Shown piece by piece: positions 58,697 through 64,000 of a stretch of DNA of 64,000 bases. Position 1 is the first letter of the stretch, and every line of letters begins with the position of its first letter. Made by a program: the position numbers and the translations under genes. Source of the DNA: Streptomyces echinoruber (GTDB taxonomy: Bacteria; Actinomycetota; Actinomycetes; Streptomycetales; Streptomycetaceae). Under the pieces are notes generated by a model. It worked only from the letters and a program-made list of their open reading frames with translations, made no database searches and was not told the DNA's origin. Location of the stretch: the NCBI RefSeq assembly GCF_014651135.1, contig NZ_BMWH01000012.1, positions 1 to 64,000 of the forward strand, read 5' to 3'.

Positions 58697-59580
58697 AGGG
58701 TGCCCGTGAGGCCCACCGGGTTGCCGGCCGGGATCAGGCCCGCCTTCAGGACGGTCCGGGCGAGCGGTTCGAGAAGGCCGGCGAGACGTGCGGTGGCGTC
58801 CCGGCCCAGGCGGGCCCAGGGCTGTTCGGCGGCGGCGTCCGTCCCCGCCTCGACGTCGGTGTGCACGGCGGCTCCCGCGGGCGTCAGGCGCCCCTCGTCG
58901 TCGAGCCGGCCGCGTTCGCGCAGCTCGGTCTCGGCGGCCCGCCAGTCCGCCGGGTCCCACCTGCGGCCCTCCCGCAGCAGCGCCGGGTCCGACTCGCCGG
59001 CGGCGGCCTTGAGCACCATGGCCGCGACCGGGCCCAGGCCGTGCGCCACGAGGACGGCGACATGGCCGTCGCCGCGGTGCTCGCGCAGCGTGGTCAGCGC
59101 CTGCCAGAGCCGCAGGTGCGGCGCGCCGGGACGGTCGAGGGCCTGGTTGGCGGCGCCGAGCACGCGGCCGGCCGTGTCGGCGGCCGCGGCCGCCTCCCAC
59201 GCCAGGTCCGCCGCCTCCGCCATGGCGGAGGCGGTCACCGCGTCCCGGCCGTACAGGCGGGTCATGGCGGCGTCGATCGCCCGCTGCCGCGCCGCCAGGA
59301 CCTCCGCGGGAGCGGCGTACCGCCAGGCGTCCGGCAGGGCGCGGGCCACGCGGTCGCGGTGGAAGACGTAGAAGCAGCTCGTGACGACGGGCGCGGACAC
59401 CGGGCCGAGCGGTGCCGCGCGCATCGCGAAGTAGCCCATCCAGAAGCCGCGCAGGCCCGCCTCGTCCGCGGCCCGGCGGGCCTCGGGCGTGAAGTAAACG
59501 AGGCTGTGGACCGGTTCGTAGCGCTCCCACATCGCCCGTGCCAGGACATCACCCACGACCGGCCCTCCCGTCCACGACAT
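58660..59580 (-). CDS. SCO6745-family protein
   Basis: A 306-residue protein that I recognise as the SCO6745-type family, a conserved actinomycete protein of mostly helical content and unknown biochemical role. Landmarks are LARAMWERYEPVHSLVYFTPEA, GFWMGYFAMRAAPLGPVSAPVVTSCFYVFH, LYGRDAVTASAMAEAADLAWEAA and LVAHGLGPVAAMVLKAAAG. The end, NASRRPAG, is repeated downstream in a 41-bp tandem array. Its promoter (59658-59686) contains a perfect operator of the nearby TetR regulator, so it should be repressed by it together with the dehydrogenase. Confidence 0.85.
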   Translation of the reverse strand: MSWTGGPVVGDVLARAMWERYEPVHSLVYFTPEARRAADEAGLRGFWMGYFAMRAAPLGPVSAPVVTSCFYVFHRDRVARALPDAWRYAAPAEVLAARQRAIDAAMTRLYGRDAVTASAMAEAADLAWEAAAAADTAGRVLGAANQALDRPGAPHLRLWQALTTLREHRGDGHVAVLVAHGLGPVAAMVLKAAAGESDPALLREGRRWDPADWRAAETELRERGRLDDEGRLTPAGAAVHTDVEAGTDAAAEQPWARLGRDATARLAGLLEPLARTVLKAGLIPAGNPVGLTGTLWNASRRPAGQE

Positions 59581-59657
59581 CCGCGCTGCCCACGCCGTTC
59601 CCAGGCCGCGGCGGCGCGGCGGCCCGGGGTGGTCCGCCGCGGCCGGGGCCGGGCAGC

Positions 59658-59686
59658 AGCATGCGCTATGACGGCCGTCATAACAA
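59658..59686 (-). promoter_or_regulatory. Promoter of the SCO6745-like gene
   Basis: On the minus strand TTGTTA (59686-59681), a 17-base spacer and CATGCT (59663-59658). The spacer is almost filled by the TetR operator. The ATG is 78 bases downstream. Confidence 0.6.
59667..59682. promoter_or_regulatory. TetR operator 3
   Basis: TATGACGGCCGTCATA, a perfect 16-base palindrome, identical in arms to operator 1 at 57419. It lies between -35 and -10 of the 58660 promoter. Confidence 0.8.
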
Positions 59687-59700
59687 GTCCCCGGGCGCGC

Positions 59701-62202
59701 TCACCCTCCGAGGTGCCGCTCGATCCAGTCGGCCGCGGCGCGGCGGAAGAGACGGCGGTTGTCCGCGCGCCGGAAGTCGTGGCCCTCCTCGCGCAGGACG
59801 AGGAGTTCCGCTTCCAGGCCGCGCTCGCGGGCCGCCCTGACGAACTGCTCGGACTCGCCCGGCGGGACGTTGGTGTCGTGCTCGCCGTGCACGGCCAGCA
59901 CCGGCACCCGCAGCGCGTCGATCCGGCTCATCGGCGACAGCGCGCGCAGCAGTTCGCGGTCCCGCTCCGGATGCCCGTACTTGTGGGCCGCCGACTGCCC
60001 GATCCACGGCTCCGTTCCGGCGAAGAACGTCGTCAGGTCCGACATGCCGCACACCGCGACCCCGGTGCGGAAGAGGTCCGGATGCCACACCAGGGAGGCC
60101 ATGGTGAGGTAGCCGCCGTAGGAGCGGCCCATCACCGCCAGCCGACGCGGATCGGCCGGCCCGGCCAGGACCGCGTGCGCCGCGCAGGCGGCCACGTCGT
60201 CGATGGCGGCGAACCGCCGCTCGCCCAGGTCGGCGTCGACGAAGGAGCGGCCGTAGCCGGAGGAGCCGCGCACGTCGGGGGCGAAGACGTCCAGTCCCCG
60301 GCCGAGCAGCTCGTGGTAGAGCGGGTTGAACACCGGGCGCTCCTGCTCCTCCGGGCCGCCGTGCAGGTGGATCACGCACGGCGCCGGTTCCCCCGGCACC
60401 CGGCCCGGGGCGCGGTAGTACCAGCCGCCGAGCACCAGCCCGTCCCGGGCCACGGGGCGCATCGGCACCGGCCGCACCGGCGGGCGGCCGTCGGGGGTGG
60501 CGTCCTCGTCGCGGGAGGACCAGGGGGTGCGCAGCGCCGCGCCCTGCGGCAGCCACCACACGCCGGGGCGGCGCCGGGAGCCGGACAGCGCCACGACCGG
60601 CCCGCCGGAGGCCGCGGCGGGCACGGCCCGCGTGACCACCTCGTGCGGCAGCGGCACGGCACGGCGGGAGAGGAGCGCGGCCGGGCCCGCGGACGCGGCG
60701 TCCGCTCCCGGAGCGCCTGTTCCCGGGGTGGCCGTTCCCGCGGCGCCTGTTCCCGGGGTGGCCGTTCCCGCGGCGTCCGCTCCCGGGGTGGCCGTTTCCG
60801 CGGTGTCCGCTCCCGGGGCGGACAGCTCGACGACCTCCAGTTCGCTCACCCCGCGCACGTTCCACACCAGCACGGCGCCCTGCCCGTCGTGGTTCAGGGC
60901 CAGCAGCTCCAGCTCGCTGTCCGGGCGCTCGGCCACGGCCGTGACGCCGGCGCACCGGCCGTGCGGATCCAGCCGTACGGCGGTGAGCGCGGCGTACTCC
61001 CGGCCGCCGTCGCTGCGCAGCCACAGCGTGCGGCCGTCGGGGGAGAAACCGCCGATCCACGGATCGCCGTCGGCGACCGGCACCTCGCACGTCGCGCGCA
61101 GGTCGCGGGTGCGCACGACGAGGGCCTCGCGGCGGCCCCGCGGACCCCGGCGCAGCAGCGCCAGCCGTCCGTCCCGGCTCAGGTCGCACACCCGCAGGGT
61201 CGCGGCGCCGCGCTCGCTCGCCAGCAGCACCGGCGCGACCGCGCCCTCGGGGTCGACGAGATACGCCGCCAGGGTCCTGGGCGCCGGCTCGTCGCCACCG
61301 GGCGGGCCGCCGACGGCTCCGCCGGCGGGGGCGACGCGGGGAGCCGGCGCCGTGGCGGCCGCCCGCGGCAGCAGGACGGCGCGGCCGTCGCGCGCGGCCC
61401 AGCCGGGCGCGCGGGACGCCTCAAAGGCGAGGTCCGGCGCCGCGGCGCCGGCGTAGGGGGCGGGCTCGGCGACGGTCACCGCGAGCATCGAGCCGTCGTG
61501 CTGCCAGCAGCCCAGGTGCGCGGAGCTGCCCGGCTCACCGCCGGCCAGCAGGCGCCGCCCGGTGCCGTCGGGGCGCACGCACAGCACCCGGGTCAGCTCC
61601 CCGCCGCCGGGGGCGGTGGTGTACGCGATCCAGCGGCCGTCCGGCGACCAGGACACCTCGATCACCGGGTCCGGGTCGGCGTCCAGCAGGTGTACGCCGT
61701 CCCCGTCCACCGGGCCGGCCCACAGGTGCGGTACGCCGGCCCGGTCGCAGATGAACGCGACGTTCCGGCCGCCGGGGTCGGTCGAGGGGTACCAGCAGCC
61801 GTGGCCCGCCAGCACCTGCGGCACGTCCTGCGCCGCCGCACTGTCCGGCAGGGGGACGGGAGCGGGCGCGGGCCGCGGCGGCGCGGGCGTGGGCACGGGT
61901 ACGGCCTCGCCCGGCCGGAGCGGCGTGGCTTCGGCCACCGCGGGCCGCCGGGGCGCGGGGGTACCGTTCAGGGGCTCGGTGCCGGTGGTTGCGGGGTCGG
62001 TGTTCAGGGGCTCGGTGCCGGTGGTCGTGGGGTCGGTGTCCGGGGAGCCGGTGCCGGCGTGCCGTCCGTCGGGGGAGATGTGCCGTCCGTCGGGGGAGGC
62101 GGCCGGGTGCGCGGCCGGCCGGGTCGGCGGCACCTGCGGGCGCCCGGCTGCGGCGGACGCGGTCCGCGCCCCGGTCACCGGATTCCGTGCGTCTGCAGCC
62201 AT
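59701..62202 (-). CDS. S9 prolyl oligopeptidase-family serine peptidase
   Basis: An 833-residue peptidase. A disordered Thr/Glu/Pro N-terminus (DPTTTGTEPLN twice) leads to a WD40-like beta-propeller (about 110-560; WSPDGRWIAYTT, FSPDGRTLWLRSD) and an alpha/beta hydrolase domain (about 580-833) with Ser in GRSYGGY, Asp in HGEHDTNVP and His in EEGHDF. A PGADTAETATPGADAAG repeat lies between blades. No signal peptide. The gene overlaps the amidotransferase gene by 28 bases. The ATG at 62202 is used here; a GTG at 62226 is an alternative and neither has a good ribosome binding site. Role probably cleaving small peptides linked to that pathway. Confidence 0.9.
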   Translation of the reverse strand: MAADARNPVTGARTASAAAGRPQVPPTRPAAHPAASPDGRHISPDGRHAGTGSPDTDPTTTGTEPLNTDPATTGTEPLNGTPAPRRPAVAEATPLRPGEAVPVPTPAPPRPAPAPVPLPDSAAAQDVPQVLAGHGCWYPSTDPGGRNVAFICDRAGVPHLWAGPVDGDGVHLLDADPDPVIEVSWSPDGRWIAYTTAPGGGELTRVLCVRPDGTGRRLLAGGEPGSSAHLGCWQHDGSMLAVTVAEPAPYAGAAAPDLAFEASRAPGWAARDGRAVLLPRAAATAPAPRVAPAGGAVGGPPGGDEPAPRTLAAYLVDPEGAVAPVLLASERGAATLRVCDLSRDGRLALLRRGPRGRREALVVRTRDLRATCEVPVADGDPWIGGFSPDGRTLWLRSDGGREYAALTAVRLDPHGRCAGVTAVAERPDSELELLALNHDGQGAVLVWNVRGVSELEVVELSAPGADTAETATPGADAAGTATPGTGAAGTATPGTGAPGADAASAGPAALLSRRAVPLPHEVVTRAVPAAASGGPVVALSGSRRRPGVWWLPQGAALRTPWSSRDEDATPDGRPPVRPVPMRPVARDGLVLGGWYYRAPGRVPGEPAPCVIHLHGGPEEQERPVFNPLYHELLGRGLDVFAPDVRGSSGYGRSFVDADLGERRFAAIDDVAACAAHAVLAGPADPRRLAVMGRSYGGYLTMASLVWHPDLFRTGVAVCGMSDLTTFFAGTEPWIGQSAAHKYGHPERDRELLRALSPMSRIDALRVPVLAVHGEHDTNVPPGESEQFVRAARERGLEAELLVLREEGHDFRRADNRRLFRRAAADWIERHLGG

Positions 62203-63959
62203 ATCTCCAGCAACGCTACCTGCCACAGCGTGTTCGCCCCCCGCCTCGTGCGGTGCGCGTTCGGCGCCGCGAGCAGTTCGGCGACGTATTCCCGCCGGAA
62301 GACACCGCGCGCCCTGGCCTCGGGGGCCGTGAGGGCCTCGCGGACGCGTTCGAGCACCGGACCGGCCATGTGCTTGATCGCCGGGACCGGGAAGTAGCCC
62401 TTGGGCCGGTCGACCACCTCGCGGGGCAGCACCCGGCGCCCGGCGGCCTTGAGGACGCCCTTGCCGCCGTCGGCGAGTTTCAGCTCGGGCGGGCAGGCGG
62501 CGGCCAGTTCGACCAGCTCGTGGTCGAGGAACGGCACCCGGGCCTCCAGCCCCCAGTCCATGGTCATGTTGTCGACGCGCTTGACGGGGTCGTCGACCAT
62601 CATCACGTGCGTGTCCAGGCGCAGGTCCGCGTCGAGCGCGGTCTCGGCGCCGGGCGCCGCCATGTGCGCGCGGACGAACTCGCCGGAGGTGTCGCGGTCG
62701 GGCAGCAGGCCGGGCTCCAGCATGCGGGCGAGGTCGGCGTGCGAGCGGTCGGAGTAGGTGTCGAGGTAGGCGTCGGCGGCCCGCTCGCGCGGCACGTCCG
62801 CCATGGCCGGGTACCAGTGGTAGCCGGCGAACACCTCGTCGGCGCCCTGGCCGCTCTGCACGACCTTCACCTCCTTGGCGACCTGCTCCGACAGCAGGTG
62901 GAAGGCGACCACGTCATGGCTCATCATCGGCTCGCTCATGGCGCGCACCGCCCCCTCCAGGGCCTTGGAGACCCGGTCGGAGGGCACCATGAGCTGATGG
63001 TGGTCGGTGCCGAAGTGCCGTGCCACCAGGTCGGAGTAGCGGAACTCGTCGCCCTCCTCGTCGCCCTCGGACTCGAAGCCGACGCTGAAGGTGGCCAGGT
63101 CGCGCTGCCCCTCGTCGGCCAGCAGCGCCACGATCAGGCTGGAGTCCAGGCCGCCCGACAGCAGCACACCCACCGGCACGTCGGCGACCATGCGGCGGCG
63201 TACGGCCCGGCGCAGCGCCTGGAGCACCGCGTCCGTCCACTCCTCGGCGCCCAGGCCGGCGTACTCGGGCCGGCGGGTGTAGGAGGGCTGCCAGTAGCAG
63301 TGCTCGCGGTGGGTGCCGTCGGGCTCCACCACCCGGACCGTGGCGGGCGGCAGTTTGCGCACGCCGTTCAGCACGGTGCGGGGCGCGGCCACGGTGGCGT
63401 GCCAGCTCAGGTACTGGTGCAGGGCGACGGGGTCGAGTGAGGTGTCCACGTCGCCGCCCGCCAGCAGGGCGGGCAGGGAGGAGGCGAAGCGGAGCCGGTC
63501 CGGGGTCTGCGTCAGGTACAGCGGCTTGATGCCGAGCCGGTCGCGGGCCAGGACCACCCGCCCGGTGTCCTGCTCGACGATCACGAACGCGAACATGCCG
63601 CAGAAGCGGTCGACGCAGTCCGTGCCCCACTCCAGGTACGCCTTCAGCACCACCTCGGTGTCGGAGTCCGAGAAGAAGTGGTGGCCGCGGCCGCGCAGCT
63701 CCTCGCGCAGCTCACGGTAGTTGTAGACGCAGCCGTTGAACACGCCGACCAGGCGGGCCCGCGGGTCGGCCATCGGCTGGGAGCCGCTCTCCGACAGGTC
63801 GATGATCTTCAGCCGGCGGTGGCCGAGCGCCACCCGCCCCTGGGCCCACAGGCCGCGCCCGTCGGGGCCGCGGGGCGCGAGCCGGTCGGTCATCCGCTCG
63901 ACCGCCGCGATGTCCGGCCGTGCGTCGTCGAAACGGATCTCACCGCTCAGTCCGCACAT
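62175..63959 (-). CDS. N-acetylglutaminylglutamine amidotransferase (asparagine-synthase-like)
   Basis: A 594-residue AsnB-type enzyme. The start is the ATG directly before Cys2 (MCGLSGEIRFDD), the N-terminal nucleophile of class II glutamine amidotransferases; a start nine bases upstream would bury it. The glutaminase domain has RGPDGRGLW and GHRRLKIIDLSESGSQPM; the synthetase domain has VLLSGGLDSSLIVALLADEG and GQGADEVFAGYHW. The family with this layout in actinomycetes makes the osmolyte N-acetylglutaminylglutamine amide. Its usual ATP-grasp partner is not in the window and may lie just past the right edge or elsewhere. GGAAGGGGG precedes the start. Downstream the S9 peptidase gene overlaps. 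Confidence 0.9.
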   Translation of the reverse strand: MCGLSGEIRFDDARPDIAAVERMTDRLAPRGPDGRGLWAQGRVALGHRRLKIIDLSESGSQPMADPRARLVGVFNGCVYNYRELREELRGRGHHFFSDSDTEVVLKAYLEWGTDCVDRFCGMFAFVIVEQDTGRVVLARDRLGIKPLYLTQTPDRLRFASSLPALLAGGDVDTSLDPVALHQYLSWHATVAAPRTVLNGVRKLPPATVRVVEPDGTHREHCYWQPSYTRRPEYAGLGAEEWTDAVLQALRRAVRRRMVADVPVGVLLSGGLDSSLIVALLADEGQRDLATFSVGFESEGDEEGDEFRYSDLVARHFGTDHHQLMVPSDRVSKALEGAVRAMSEPMMSHDVVAFHLLSEQVAKEVKVVQSGQGADEVFAGYHWYPAMADVPRERAADAYLDTYSDRSHADLARMLEPGLLPDRDTSGEFVRAHMAAPGAETALDADLRLDTHVMMVDDPVKRVDNMTMDWGLEARVPFLDHELVELAAACPPELKLADGGKGVLKAAGRRVLPREVVDRPKGYFPVPAIKHMAGPVLERVREALTAPEARARGVFRREYVAELLAAPNAHRTRRGANTLWQVALLEIWLQTHGIR

Positions 63960-64000
63960 CGGCGCCACCCCCTTCCCACGGCGTCCTCGTGCCGCGTGGC

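Noticed and set aside
1..64000. CRISPR array, tRNA, rRNA or mobile element
   Set aside because: Repeats are short tandem units without spacers; no cloverleaf, rRNA-like segment, transposase, integrase or att-like pair was recognised.
1..64000. Secondary-metabolite cluster
   Set aside because: No PKS, NRPS, terpene synthase or RiPP core gene. P450s, SDR and FAD oxidoreductase alone do not define a cluster.

Overview
The window reads as a very GC-rich actinobacterial chromosome segment, almost certainly Streptomyces. Third codon positions are nearly all G or C. Many starts are GTG and one is probably TTG. It carries a complete conservon (CvnABCD plus a P450), several SpoIIE-type PP2C regulators, Sec-exported hemicellulases with family 2 carbohydrate-binding modules, an alpha-lytic-type protease and many small actinomycete-only families. 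No rRNA, tRNA, CRISPR array, IS element or phage module was seen. Species and replicon position cannot be read from the sequence.

Layout. 0.2-12.2 kb is signalling: a SpoIIE-like protein that has lost three of its metal ligands; two convergent P450s, one being the last gene of a conservon and lacking the K-helix ExxR motif; then a CHASE3 histidine kinase between a PP2C response regulator and a single-domain receiver. 12.5-22.8 kb holds a secreted lamin-tail protein, small conserved proteins, a frameshifted YCII gene, an SRPBCC/FAD-oxidoreductase pair, a gene preceded by two tandem mini-ORFs, a surface protein with an LAATG tail and an SDR. 23-31 kb has a large canonical SpoIIE sensor-phosphatase, a CE4 acetyl xylan esterase, a tightly overlapping nucleotidyltransferase/BON/metallophosphoesterase operon, a frameshifted small gene and a GCS2-family ligase. 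31.5-43 kb has RecQ and a LexA paralogue, an M20 amidohydrolase divergent from a PLP decarboxylase, a beta-helix protein, a divergent DUF2267 pair and htpG.

43-54 kb has a divergent GH10 xylanase / CE1 esterase pair, a protease, a second-type inorganic pyrophosphatase, MarR and CapA genes, and a probable metal or redox island: a Cys-rich ArsR-like regulator divergent from DUF2231, a small membrane protein, DUF6153 and a Met/His-rich DUF305 protein. 54-64 kb has an erythromycin-esterase homologue divergent from a double-HTH MerR regulator, a TetR regulator with three near-identical 16-bp operators in two promoter regions, an S9 peptidase and an N-acetylglutaminylglutamine amidotransferase that starts about 40 bases inside the right edge.

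How genes work together. The CE4 esterase, GH10 xylanase and CE1 esterase share a CGAAACTTTCG-like element and probably form a xylan regulon; the CE1 gene also has a TTA codon, so it may depend on bldA. The TetR gene, its divergent dehydrogenase and the SCO6745-like gene look like one small regulon. A window-wide oddity is the number of short perfect tandem duplications at gene ends, several of which include the stop or start codon.
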